Source of the DNA: CAXXOK01 sp964640955
GTDB taxonomy: Bacteria > Bacillota > Clostridia > Christensenellales > Aristaeellaceae
Reading direction: 5' to 3'
Assembly (NCBI GenBank): GCA_964640955.1
Contig: CAZXJI010000002.1
Location: 62,001 to 126,000, forward strand
Length of the DNA stretch: 64,000 nucleotides
Positions 42,405-50,819 of this stretch are shown here, piece by piece; positions within the stretch are counted from its first letter, which is position 1, and every line of letters begins with the position of its first letter. The notes below the pieces were generated by a model. It was given only the letters and a program-made list of their open reading frames with translations, did no database searches and was not told where the DNA came from. The position numbers were made by a program, and so were the translations under genes.

Positions 42405-43424
42405 CTACAGGTTCTCCAGAATCTTGATCTGGTTTTCCATGATAATCTGCTCGCCCTGCTTGGACGTGCCCGTCAAAAGCACGTCGAACGCCGCGCGCAC
42501 CGCCTGGTACCCCTGCAGGAACGGTTGCTGGCAAACCACCGCGCGCACCAGGCCGCGGCGCATCATTTCCTCGGTGGAAGGGACGCTGTCGAAGGCGACG
42601 ACGCGCATGCGCTTTTCCCGTCCCAGTTCGATCACCGCGCGGCACGCGCCGAAGGTGCCCGACGCGGCCACGAAAAGCGTGTCGATCTCGGGATGGCTGC
42701 GAAGCATCTCCAGCGTCATGCGGTAGCTGTGCTCCATGTCGTCCATGGCGCTCACGTGATCGATAAACCGGATCTCCGGGCAGATTTCCTTCAAGTGCCG
42801 CTCAAACCCTTCCAGCCGCTGCACGTGGCCCAGCAGGGTGCTTACGCCCGTCACCAGTCCCAGGTTCGCCTGTCCGCCCGTTACCAGCCGCATCAGCCCC
42901 GCGGCCGTCTCGCCGCCGGAGGTGTAGTCGCTGCCCACGTAGCACAGACGGCAGCTGTTTTCGATGTCGGTGTTGACCGTAATGGTCGCGATTCCCCTGC
43001 CCGCCAGCTCACGGATGCGCTGCTCGATGCGCTCGTCGTTGATCGGCTGCACCACCAGCACCGTCATGCCCGCCTCGGTCAGCTCGCTGATCAGGGAAAG
43101 CTGCCGTTCCACGTCGTAGCCGCGCATGGTTTTGAGCAGCACCGTTACCCCGTAGTCGGCCAGCTCCTCCTCCGCCTTGCGGAAGCCCGCGATCACGTCG
43201 TCGAAGAAGGGGTTGCCTTCGCTGGAAACCAGCGCGCCGAACACGGGCGCGTTTTTGCGCACGGTCAGCGCCTTGCCGGCGATGTTTTTGGTGTAGCCCA
43301 TGCGGTGGATGGTGCGCAGGATGAGCGCCTCCGTTTCCGGCTTCACCTTGCCGCGATGGTTGAGCACCCGGTCGACCGTGCCGCGGCTGACGCCGCAGAG
43401 CTGGGCGATTTCCTTGATGGTCAT
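42405..43424 (-). CDS. LacI-family transcriptional regulator of xylose genes
   Basis: A 339-residue regulator: N-terminal LacI helix-turn-helix with hinge (about residues 1-55, MTIKEIAQLCGVSRGTVDRVLNHR) and a periplasmic-binding-protein-like sensor domain (about 60-335). ATG at 43424 has GGGGAG eight bases upstream. It lies between the xylAB operon and the divergent sugar ABC transporter, and three near-identical palindromes occur at xylA, its own promoter and the transporter promoter. It therefore probably represses all three, with a pentose as the likely inducer. It is not a ROK-type XylR. Confidence 0.93.
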   Translation of the reverse strand: MTIKEIAQLCGVSRGTVDRVLNHRGKVKPETEALILRTIHRMGYTKNIAGKALTVRKNAPVFGALVSSEGNPFFDDVIAGFRKAEEELADYGVTVLLKTMRGYDVERQLSLISELTEAGMTVLVVQPINDERIEQRIRELAGRGIATITVNTDIENSCRLCYVGSDYTSGGETAAGLMRLVTGGQANLGLVTGVSTLLGHVQRLEGFERHLKEICPEIRFIDHVSAMDDMEHSYRMTLEMLRSHPEIDTLFVAASGTFGACRAVIELGREKRMRVVAFDSVPSTEEMMRRGLVRAVVCQQPFLQGYQAVRAAFDVLLTGTSKQGEQIIMENQIKILENL

Positions 43425-43535
43425 GGCGAACACTCCCCGTATTTGGTTAAGCGAAGCGGCGCGCATCGGGCGCGGCGTCGCGTCTGTGTCGATTCCTTTA
43501 TCTCTTTAAACCAAATGGCATGCCCGGCGAAAAAC

Positions 43536-43551
43536 GCGTGCGCGGGCACAT
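43536..43551 (-). promoter_or_regulatory. LacI-type operator O3 at the regulator's own promoter
   Basis: GCGTGCGCGGGCACAT, 13 of 16 positions identical to O1 in matching orientation, just downstream of the -10 of the regulator gene: the same geometry as at xylA. Suggests autoregulation. Confidence 0.65.
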
Positions 43552-43562
43552 CGTATCGCCTT

Positions 43563-43591
43563 ATGATATCGTTCCCGCGAACGCTTGTCAA
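43563..43591 (-). promoter_or_regulatory. Promoter of the LacI-type regulator
   Basis: Minus strand TTGACA (43586-43591), 17-bp spacer and TATCAT (43563-43568). The 5' leader to the start codon is about 130 bases. Confidence 0.75.
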
Positions 43592-43799
43592 TCGGCGATT
43601 TTTCCAAAAAAGTGAAAAAGCGGGCTCCAAACGGGCCTTTTCTCCCCGTAAAAACCACACGTGGCCGAAAGTCCTTTGCAGAAAAGGTTTTTCGCGCATG
43701 CGCGGGGCTTTTCTCCGTGCATTTTACGTCCCCGTCAATATTATCGAAGAAAAGCGGTGGACAATTCGCGCAATGATCAGAAAACTTTTTTGTATACTA
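43592..43799. other. Divergent spacer between regulator and transporter promoters
   Basis: No gene is seen. The stretch is relatively A/T-rich, with runs of A and T, and separates two strong divergent promoters; a TATACT at 43793-43798 lacks a good -35. Confidence 0.5.
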
Positions 43800-43828
43800 T
43801 TGACAACCCCCAATTTGTGGGATACAAT
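43800..43828 (+). promoter_or_regulatory. Promoter of the sugar ABC transporter operon
   Basis: TTGACA (43800-43805), 17-bp spacer and TACAAT (43823-43828). Confidence 0.85.
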
Positions 43829-43869
43829 ACGCACAGATGGAGTGAACGGAAAAAATTGTGCCAGGGAAT

Positions 43870-43885
43870 ATGTGCTCGGACACAT
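43870..43885 (+). promoter_or_regulatory. LacI-type operator O2 at the sugar transporter
   Basis: Palindrome ATGTG-CTCGGA-CACAT; 13 of 16 bases match O1 read on the opposite strand. It lies about 35 bases after the predicted start of transcription. Confidence 0.8.
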
Positions 43886-43981
43886 TAGCTTTTCCCGGCC
43901 GTTTCCGCCCCTCTTCCGGGTTGTTTTTCGGGTCGGTTACGCAAGGATCGGCCTAGAAAATAAAAAAGGAGTGTATCCCAT

Positions 43982-45049
43982 ATGAAAAAGGTACTCGCGG
44001 TTGTTCTGGCTCTCGCTCTGACGCTGTCCGTCGTCGGCATGGCGATGGCTGAAGGCAAAGTGGGCGTTGCGATGCCCACCCAGAGCCTGCAGCGCTGGAA
44101 TCAGGACGGCGAAAACATGAAGGCTCAGCTCGAGGCCGCCGGCTTTGAAGTGGACCTCCAGTTCGCCAACAACGACGTGGCTACGCAGGTTTCCCAGCTT
44201 GAGAACATGATCACCAACGGCGCGCAGGTGCTGGTGGTTGCCTCTATCGACGGCAGCGCCCTGGGCACGGTGCTGCAGACCGCCAGTGAAGCCGGCATCC
44301 CGATCATCGCGTATGACCGTCTGCTGACCGACACCGAATACGTGGATTACTACACCACGTTCAACAACTACAACGTCGGCCAGATTCAGGGCCAGTATGT
44401 TGTGGATCGTTTCGACCTGAGCAACGACGCGGTGACCGGCCCCTTCACCATCGAGTTCACCGCCGGCTCTCCGGACGACAACAACGCCAACCTGTTCTTC
44501 AGCGGCGCCAAGGACACCCTGCAGCCGTACCTGGACAGCGGCAAGCTGGTCTGCCTCAGCGGTCAGCTGGACTTCGAAACCGTCGCCACCCCCGCCTGGA
44601 AGAGTGAGACCGCTCAGGCCCGCATGGACAACATTCTGAGCGCCTACTATCCCGACGCCCTCACCGGCGGCACGACGCTGGACATCTGCCTGTGCTCCAA
44701 CGACTCCACCGCTCTGGGCGTTACCAACAGCCTGGTGGCCGCCGGCTACACCGCCGACAACATCCCGGTCATCACCGGCCAGGACTGCGATATCGCCAAC
44801 ACCAAGAATATGATCAAGGGCCTGCAGGCCATGTCCGTGTTCAAAGACACGCGCATCCTGGCGGCGCAGACCGTGACCATGGTGTCCGATATTCTCGCCG
44901 GCAATACCCCCGAGACCAACGGCACCTACGACAACAAGGTGAAGGAAGTTCCTTCCTACAACTGCACGCCGTTGTTCGCGGACGCTTCCAACTACCAGAC
45001 GCTGCTCATCGACAGCGGCTACTACACCGCGGACGAACTGGCCGACTAA
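43982..45049 (+). CDS. Sugar ABC transporter substrate-binding protein (ChvE/XylF-like)
   Basis: A 355-residue type I periplasmic-binding protein of the ChvE/multiple-sugar class: residues 1-23 form a signal peptide, then KVGVAMPTQSLQRWNQDG, ANNDVATQVSQLENMI and IPIIAYDRLL, as in pentose/hexose binders. The signal peptide ends in AMA without a lipobox cysteine, which is unusual for a monoderm Gram-positive, where binding proteins are normally lipoproteins. Upstream of mmsA/mmsB-type genes and under operator O2, so D-xylose or a related aldose is the likely ligand. Confidence 0.92.
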   Translation: MKKVLAVVLALALTLSVVGMAMAEGKVGVAMPTQSLQRWNQDGENMKAQLEAAGFEVDLQFANNDVATQVSQLENMITNGAQVLVVASIDGSALGTVLQTASEAGIPIIAYDRLLTDTEYVDYYTTFNNYNVGQIQGQYVVDRFDLSNDAVTGPFTIEFTAGSPDDNNANLFFSGAKDTLQPYLDSGKLVCLSGQLDFETVATPAWKSETAQARMDNILSAYYPDALTGGTTLDICLCSNDSTALGVTNSLVAAGYTADNIPVITGQDCDIANTKNMIKGLQAMSVFKDTRILAAQTVTMVSDILAGNTPETNGTYDNKVKEVPSYNCTPLFADASNYQTLLIDSGYYTADELAD

Positions 45050-45137
45050 CGCCGGTCCGGTCGTAAGAAAAACTGACGACAGGAGACGGACGAATCCTTC
45101 GTCCGTCTCCTTTTCACAGAATCGGGAGGAATGGCAT

Positions 45138-46685
45138 TTGGGCAAGACGATTCTGAAAATGCAGAACATCACCAAAGAGTTCCCCGGCGTCAAGGCGCTG
45201 GATCAAGTGAATATAGAGGTTGAGGAAGGCGAGATCCATGCCATCTGCGGCGAGAACGGCGCCGGCAAGTCCACGCTGATGAACGTGCTCAGTGGCATTT
45301 ATCCCTACGGCTCCTACGAGGGCGACATCATCTTCCAGGGCGCCGAGTGCCGCTTTCACACCATCAAGGACAGCGAACGCATGGGGATCGTCATCATCCA
45401 CCAGGAACTGGCGCTGGTACCCTACCTGAGCATCGCCGAAAACATGTTTTTGGGCAACGAGCAGGCGAGAGGCAGCGTGGTGAACTGGGACCTGACCTAT
45501 CAGAAATGCGCCGAGTTCATGCGCATGGTGGGCCTGCACGAAAATCCGCGCACCTTGGTTAAGGATATCGGCATGGGCAAGCAGCAGCTGGCCGAAATTG
45601 CCAAGGCGCTGGCCAAAGACGTCAAACTGCTTATTCTGGACGAGCCGACTTCTTCGCTTAACGAAAGCGACGCGAAGAACCTGCTCGACCTTTTGCTGGA
45701 GTTCAAAAGGGAGCGCGGCATCACCAGCATCCTGATCTCCCACAAGCTCAACGAGCTTGCCTACTGCGCCGACAAGATCACCATCATCCGCGACGGCCAC
45801 ACCATCGAAACGCTCGTCAAGGGGCAGGACGAGGTCACGGAAGCGCGCATCATCAAAGGGATGGTGGGCCGCGAAATGACCAGCCGCTTCCCGCCCCGCC
45901 AGCACCATATCGGCGATGTGGCGCTGGAAATACGCGACTGGACGGTTTACCATCCGCTGTACGCCGACCACAAGGTGGTGGACGACGTTTCCATCACGCT
46001 GCACAAGGGCGAAGTGGTGGGCATCGCCGGGCTGATCGGCGCCGGGCGCACGGAGCTGGCCATGTCCGTGTTCGGCAGGGCGTACGGCACGCGCATCTCC
46101 GGCGAGCTGTACAAGGACGGGAAGCCTCTGGAACTGCACAGCGTTTCCCAGGCGATCGAGGACGGCCTGGCGTACGTCACCGAGGATCGCAAGGGCAACG
46201 GGCTGATCGTCCCCGACAGCATCAAGCACAACTTCACGCTGGCCCGGCCGGAATTTATCAGCAAAAGAGGAATCCTGGACAAGGATCTGGAAGTGCATAA
46301 AGCAAAAGAGCTTCGTGACCTTCTGGACGTTAAAACCCCCACTGTGGAGCAGTTGGTGGGCAATCTGTCGGGCGGCAACCAGCAAAAGGTGCTGGTAGGC
46401 AAATGGATTTTCGCCAAGCCCGACGTGCTGCTTTTGGACGAGCCGACCCGCGGCATCGACGTGGGCGCGAAATTCGAGATCTATCAGATCATCAACGATC
46501 TGGTCTCGCAGGGAAAAGCGGTGCTGATGATTTCCTCCGAACTGCCTGAGATTTTAGGCATGTGCGACCGCATCTATGTGATGAACGAGGGCCGTATGAT
46601 CGCGGAACTCGACGGGCGGGGCGCGACCCAGGAAAGCATCATGGGATACATCATGCAAGACAGCAAGGGAGAGATCGGCGCATGA
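45138..46685 (+). CDS. Sugar ABC transporter ATPase (MmsA/XylG-like)
   Basis: A 515-residue ATPase with two fused ABC domains, as in XylG/MglA/GguA. First half: GENGAGKST (about residues 37-45) and LILDEPTSSLNE; second half: GLIGAGRTELA (a modified P-loop, as is typical), LSGGNQQKVLVGKW and LLLDEPTRGIDVG. It energises import through the permease encoded next. TTG start with GGGAGGA seven bases upstream; an ATG at 45131 is out of frame. Its stop overlaps the permease start (ATGA). Confidence 0.95.
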   Translation: MGKTILKMQNITKEFPGVKALDQVNIEVEEGEIHAICGENGAGKSTLMNVLSGIYPYGSYEGDIIFQGAECRFHTIKDSERMGIVIIHQELALVPYLSIAENMFLGNEQARGSVVNWDLTYQKCAEFMRMVGLHENPRTLVKDIGMGKQQLAEIAKALAKDVKLLILDEPTSSLNESDAKNLLDLLLEFKRERGITSILISHKLNELAYCADKITIIRDGHTIETLVKGQDEVTEARIIKGMVGREMTSRFPPRQHHIGDVALEIRDWTVYHPLYADHKVVDDVSITLHKGEVVGIAGLIGAGRTELAMSVFGRAYGTRISGELYKDGKPLELHSVSQAIEDGLAYVTEDRKGNGLIVPDSIKHNFTLARPEFISKRGILDKDLEVHKAKELRDLLDVKTPTVEQLVGNLSGGNQQKVLVGKWIFAKPDVLLLDEPTRGIDVGAKFEIYQIINDLVSQGKAVLMISSELPEILGMCDRIYVMNEGRMIAELDGRGATQESIMGYIMQDSKGEIGA

Positions 46686-47911
46686 ACAAAACTAAAGGAC
46701 TCATGAAAGGCAACTTGAAGCAGTACAGCTTGCTGATCGCGCTGGTGATGATCATCATCTTCTTCCAGATCGTCACGCAGGGGCGCCTTCTCAAGCCGAT
46801 GAACGTATCCAACATCGTGTTCCAGAACGCGTACGTGGTGATCCTCGCGGTCGGCATGCTGCTGTGCATCCTGACCGGCGGCAACATCGACCTGTCGGTC
46901 GGCTCCGTGGTGGCGCTGGTCAGCGCCTTCGCGGGCGAGATGATCATCCAGTGGAAATGGAACGTGTACGTGTCCATCTTCCTGGCGCTGCTGCTGGGCA
47001 TCCTGGTAGGTATGTGGCAGGGATTCTGGATCGCCTACGTCCGTATTCCGGCCTTTATCGTAACGCTGTCGGGCATGCTGGTGTTCCGCGGGGCCACGCT
47101 GCTGGTATTAAACGGCCTGACGCTCGCACCGTTCCCGGACAACTATCTGATGTTCTCCACGGGCTTCATCGCCAAAGGGGCCAAAATCAGCCTGCTGGGG
47201 GCAAACGTCAACATTGTCTGTCTGATTGCCGGCATCGCCATCGCCCTGATCTTCTGCGTCATCCAGATCATCAACAACCAGACCCGCAAGCGCAAGGGCT
47301 ACGAAGCGGAATCCCCGCTGGCGCTGGCAATTAAACTGGTGGTGATCTCCGCGGCGCTGATCTGGTTCTTTACGCTGCTTTCGCAGTACCAGGGCATTCC
47401 GACGGTGCTGGTGATTCTGGGCGTGCTGCTGATCGTCTACTCGTTCTTCACCACCAAGACGGTCGCCGGCCGGCACCTGTACGCGCTGGGCGGCAACGAG
47501 AAGGCCGCGCGTCTGTCCGGCATCAACACCAATCGGCTTCTGTTCTTCGCCTATGTGGACATGGGCTTTCTGGCGGCCGTCACCGGCCTGGTGTTCGCCG
47601 CCCGTTTGAACAGCGCCAGCCCCGTGACCGGCACCAACTTCGAACTGGACGCCATCGGCGCCTGCTTCATCGGCGGTGCGTCCGCCTACGGCGGCGTGGG
47701 CACGGTGGGCGGCACGCTGATCGGCGCGCTGATCATGGGCATGCTCAACAACGGCATGTCGATCCTGGGCATCAGCTCCAACACGCAGCAGGTGGTCAAG
47801 GGCCTGGTGCTGCTGGCGGCCGTCGCCATGGACGTCATCAGCAAGATGAACCTGGAACTGCTGCCCAAGCGCAAAAAAGCCGCGCTTGCCGACGCGTCCC
47901 AAAAAGGCTGA
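46682..47911 (+). CDS. Sugar ABC transporter permease (MmsB/XylH-like)
   Basis: A 409-residue permease with ten or more helices; contains the family blocks GGNIDLSVGSVVAL (about residues 62-75), IPAFIVTLSGMLVFRGA and the C-terminal FIGGASAYGGVGTVGGTLIGALIMGMLNNGMSI region. A hydrophilic insertion (about 185-220) and a longer length than E. coli XylH fit the MmsB/GguB subfamily. Last gene of the binding protein-ATPase-permease operon; a terminator follows. Confidence 0.95.
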   Translation: MNKTKGLMKGNLKQYSLLIALVMIIIFFQIVTQGRLLKPMNVSNIVFQNAYVVILAVGMLLCILTGGNIDLSVGSVVALVSAFAGEMIIQWKWNVYVSIFLALLLGILVGMWQGFWIAYVRIPAFIVTLSGMLVFRGATLLVLNGLTLAPFPDNYLMFSTGFIAKGAKISLLGANVNIVCLIAGIAIALIFCVIQIINNQTRKRKGYEAESPLALAIKLVVISAALIWFFTLLSQYQGIPTVLVILGVLLIVYSFFTTKTVAGRHLYALGGNEKAARLSGINTNRLLFFAYVDMGFLAAVTGLVFAARLNSASPVTGTNFELDAIGACFIGGASAYGGVGTVGGTLIGALIMGMLNNGMSILGISSNTQQVVKGLVLLAAVAMDVISKMNLELLPKRKKAALADASQKG

Positions 47912-47929
47912 TCGGTACCATGACTATAC

Positions 47930-47955
47930 AAGGGCCGCCCGGTTGGGCGGCCCTT
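47930..47955 (+). terminator. Terminator of the sugar transporter operon
   Basis: Perfect 11-bp stem AAGGGCCGCCC with its complement and GGTT loop, followed by CAGTTTG. Confidence 0.75.
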
Positions 47956-47984
47956 CAGTTTGCATAGCTTTAGCGTTAATTAAC

Positions 47985-48001
47985 CACCAGCTGAGCTGGT
48001 G
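47985..48001. other. Short AT-flanked hairpin resembling an IS200/IS605 end
   Basis: CACCAGC-TGA-GCTGGTG preceded by TTAATTAAC, in the convergent gap between the transporter and htpG. The shape recalls the subterminal hairpins of IS200/IS605-type elements, but no TnpA or TnpB gene is nearby. Confidence 0.3.
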
Positions 48002-48056
48002 AGGATGAAAAGCTCCTGGTGCTTGCGGGAGGTTCGTCAATGGTCCGCCCTGCCGC

Positions 48057-49955
48057 TTACTTCACCATGCCCAGCAGCTTGTGGCTGCGCTTGAGGAACG
48101 CGGTGATCTCTTCCTTTTCCAGCGGGCGGGTGCTCATGCGTGCCAGGTCGTACAGCTGGGCGGCGATCAGGTTCTTCTTCTCCCCGTCCTCCTCGTTCAG
48201 CAGCGCCTGCACGACGAGGTTCTGCCGGTTCAGGATCAGCGTGTGCCGCTCGGGCATCTTGAAGTCCTGCCCGTAGATCTTGCTCATATCGCTGAAGCGG
48301 CGGCCCTGCTCGTCCTGCGTGAGCAGGGCGGGGGTCTCCTCGTCGGTCAGCGTCTGGAGCTTCACATCCAGGCTGTCGTTGCCGGTGGCGGCGGCAAAGA
48401 GCGCCTTGAGCTTTTCCTGCTCGCTCTCCTGCGCCTTTTTCGCCTCCTCGTCCTGCTCGGCCTCTTCCTTGGTAAAGGTCGCGGCGTCCGCGTCCACGCG
48501 CGCGAAGGTGAGACCCTCCACGCCTGCCGAGTATTCGATGAAGCTGACGAAATTCAGGTCGATCAGTGCATCCAGCACGACCACGTCGATCTCCTTGTGC
48601 TCATACATCGAAACCGAGGCCGCCTGCCGGGTGGGGTCGCTGGTGTAGACGACCTTTTTGCCGATCTTCCCCTCGTTTTTGGCAAGGTACTCGCTCAGCG
48701 TAACGTGCTCGCCCTTGGTGGTCTTGTACAGAAGCGTGTCCTTCACCTGATCGAAGAATTTGGCATCCCGCACGCAGCCGTACTTGACGAAGGGATGGAT
48801 GTCGTCCCAGTACTTTTCGTAGGTTTCCCGTTCGGTGTTGAACAGCCCTACCAGACGGTCGGCCACCTTGCGGGTGATGTAGGCGGACAGCTTTTTCACG
48901 TAGCCGTCGTTCTGCAGGAAGCTGCGGCTCACGTTCAGCGGCAGGTCGGGGCAGTCGATGACGCCCTTCAAAAGCATCAGGAAATCCGGGATGACTTCCT
49001 TAATATTGTCGGCCACGAACACCTGCCCGCTGAACAGCTTGATCTCGCCCTCGCGGGTGCCGAAGTCGTTGGTCAGCTTGGGGAAGTACAGGATGCCCTT
49101 AAGGTTGAAGGGATAATCCACGTTCAGGTGCACGTAGAAAAGCGGCTCGTCGTAAACGTGGAAAACGCGCTTGTGGAACTCCTTGTATTCCTCGTCCGTG
49201 CAGTCCTTGGGCTGCTTGAGCCACAGGGGCGCCAGGTCGTTGATGTGCACGCGCTCGGGCTTCTTTTCTTCGGGCGCTTTCGTTTCGCCCTGCTCCGCGG
49301 CCGCTTCGCCCTCGGCGGGCTTTTCCGCTTCGGCTTTTTCGGGCTTGATCACCTCGTAGTATACCGGCTGGGCCATAAAGCCGCAGTAGCGGTTGAGGGT
49401 TTCGCGGACCTTGTACTCCTCCAGAAACTCCTTGGCGTCCTCGGCGATTTTGAGCGTAATGGTGGTGCCGCGGGCCGTGCGGTCACCGTCGCTGATCTTG
49501 AATTTCATGCCGTCGGTGCTTTCCCAGCAGACGGGCGCGGCGCCTTCGTCGTCGCTCAGGGTCTGGATGGTCACCTTTTCGGCCACCATGAAGGCGGAAT
49601 AGAACCCCAGGCCGAAATGGCCGATGATGCCGCTCTTGTTGTCGCCCTCGTAGTTCTTCAAAAATTCCTCGGCGCCGGAGAAAGCCACCTGGTTGATGTA
49701 GCGCTTCACCTCGTCGTCCGTCATGCCGATGCCGTTGTCGTCGAAGCGCAGCTCGCCCGCCGCCGTATCCAGGGTGACGAGCACGCGGTATTCGTCCTTC
49801 GCGTCCGGATGCGCCATCTTCTGCTTGACGATGGCGTCGCAGCCGTTGGAGACCATCTCGCGGATGAAGATATCCTTATCGGAATAGAGCCATCGCTTGA
49901 TGATGGGCATGATGTTTTGCGCATGGATGGAAATGCTGCCTCTTGATGTGGACAT
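48057..49955 (-). CDS. htpG: Molecular chaperone HtpG (bacterial Hsp90)
   Basis: ATP-dependent homodimeric chaperone. 632 residues. The N-terminal GHKL ATPase shows IREMVSNGCDAI (catalytic Glu), DNGIGMT and GHFGLGFYSAFMV; the middle domain has PLYVNVS-like DLPLNVSRSFLQNDG. A charged acidic/lysine-rich linker (about residues 210-245) separates the N and middle domains. ATG at 49955. The promoter and a perfect CIRCE element lie upstream, so HrcA probably controls it; in B. subtilis htpG is not HrcA-controlled. Monocistronic. Confidence 0.97.
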   Translation of the reverse strand: MSTSRGSISIHAQNIMPIIKRWLYSDKDIFIREMVSNGCDAIVKQKMAHPDAKDEYRVLVTLDTAAGELRFDDNGIGMTDDEVKRYINQVAFSGAEEFLKNYEGDNKSGIIGHFGLGFYSAFMVAEKVTIQTLSDDEGAAPVCWESTDGMKFKISDGDRTARGTTITLKIAEDAKEFLEEYKVRETLNRYCGFMAQPVYYEVIKPEKAEAEKPAEGEAAAEQGETKAPEEKKPERVHINDLAPLWLKQPKDCTDEEYKEFHKRVFHVYDEPLFYVHLNVDYPFNLKGILYFPKLTNDFGTREGEIKLFSGQVFVADNIKEVIPDFLMLLKGVIDCPDLPLNVSRSFLQNDGYVKKLSAYITRKVADRLVGLFNTERETYEKYWDDIHPFVKYGCVRDAKFFDQVKDTLLYKTTKGEHVTLSEYLAKNEGKIGKKVVYTSDPTRQAASVSMYEHKEIDVVVLDALIDLNFVSFIEYSAGVEGLTFARVDADAATFTKEEAEQDEEAKKAQESEQEKLKALFAAATGNDSLDVKLQTLTDEETPALLTQDEQGRRFSDMSKIYGQDFKMPERHTLILNRQNLVVQALLNEEDGEKKNLIAAQLYDLARMSTRPLEKEEITAFLKRSHKLLGMVK

Positions 49956-50066
49956 TCGTATGCCTCCTTGAAAACAGGGGAACCGCCGCCGCCCGACTCT
50001 CCGCTGAACGGAGAAGGCTTCGCGATTCCGAATTGCTGTAATGGCAGGCTCTCGCCTTCGCCCCTG

Positions 50067-50095
50067 ATTGTAGCAGATGAAAGGCGGAAATGCAA
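50067..50095 (-). promoter_or_regulatory. Promoter of htpG
   Basis: Minus strand TTGCAT (50090-50095), 17-bp spacer and TACAAT (50067-50072). The leader is about 105 bases and includes a small hairpin TCTCCG/CGGAGA (near 49997-50013). Confidence 0.7.
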
Positions 50096-50102
50096 TAGAA
50101 AA

Positions 50103-50129
50103 TTAGCACTCATTCAAGTTGAGTGCTAA
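50103..50129. promoter_or_regulatory. CIRCE element (HrcA operator)
   Basis: TTAGCACTC-N9-GAGTGCTAA, a perfect match to the CIRCE consensus. It lies 7 bp upstream of the htpG -35. Confidence 0.95.
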
Positions 50130-50206
50130 CAATCTCTTGCCGAAACGACCGGCGCGGCGGTTGTCGCGCCCGATCTCCTATCGATCCGGCGTCGGCTGCC
50201 CGCGCG

Positions 50207-50704
50207 TCAGTATTCGGTCAGCGTATCGAGTATCTCGTCGGCCAGCTCCCAGTCGTCTTCATGCTCACAGGAGAAGCTAAGCGCATAAACAGCGGGGGGC
50301 GTACCGCTTCCCGCGGCCGCCACCAGCACGGTCAAAGCGTCGGGCGCATCGCTATCGGTGAGGCGCTGCACGGCATAGCCGTTAATCGTCGCCGCGGCTG
50401 CGGTCAGGTTGTTGCGCCCGGCATAGAAGGCGGCGTAGTCCTCAAGGCTCATGTCGCGGCTGTCGTGTACCCATACCGTAAAGCTGAAGGTATCGCTGTA
50501 ACAATAGAAACGAAAGCCCAAGTCGTAGGCTTCTTCGTCGCCCTCCAGCGTATCCAAATCGGCAGGAGCATAGAGCATCAGCCCGGCGGCCGGCAGATGA
50601 AGCTCCTGCGCGGCATAGGCAGGTCCGACGGAAGCGGCTTGCGCCGGCGCAGCCATGCAAACGAACAGGCAAAGCGCGGCCAGCAGCATCAATCTCCTTT
50701 TCAT
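50207..50704 (-). CDS. Secreted protein of unknown function
   Basis: A 165-residue exported protein with a clear signal peptide (about residues 1-23, cleaved after AQA) and a small globular domain with mixed strands and helices (FRFYCYSDTFSFTVWVHD, LEDYAAFYAGRNN, VYALSFSCEHEDDWELADEILDTL). Two cysteines could form a disulfide. No named family recognised; the pattern resembles small lipoprotein-like domains that monitor surface conditions. It lies upstream of htpG on the same strand but is separated by the CIRCE promoter. GGAGG lies before the ATG. Confidence 0.75.
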   Translation of the reverse strand: MKRRLMLLAALCLFVCMAAPAQAASVGPAYAAQELHLPAAGLMLYAPADLDTLEGDEEAYDLGFRFYCYSDTFSFTVWVHDSRDMSLEDYAAFYAGRNNLTAAAATINGYAVQRLTDSDAPDALTVLVAAAGSGTPPAVYALSFSCEHEDDWELADEILDTLTEY

Positions 50705-50819
50705 TGCGGGTCCTCCCTTTCCAATTGAACATCAGGCTCCCGGCACGGTTCGGCCGAACCGTGTCCGCGCATTTCCGTCTGTGTCGTCCGCAGGCCGTTT
50801 CCCAGACCGCTTCCCCGCT

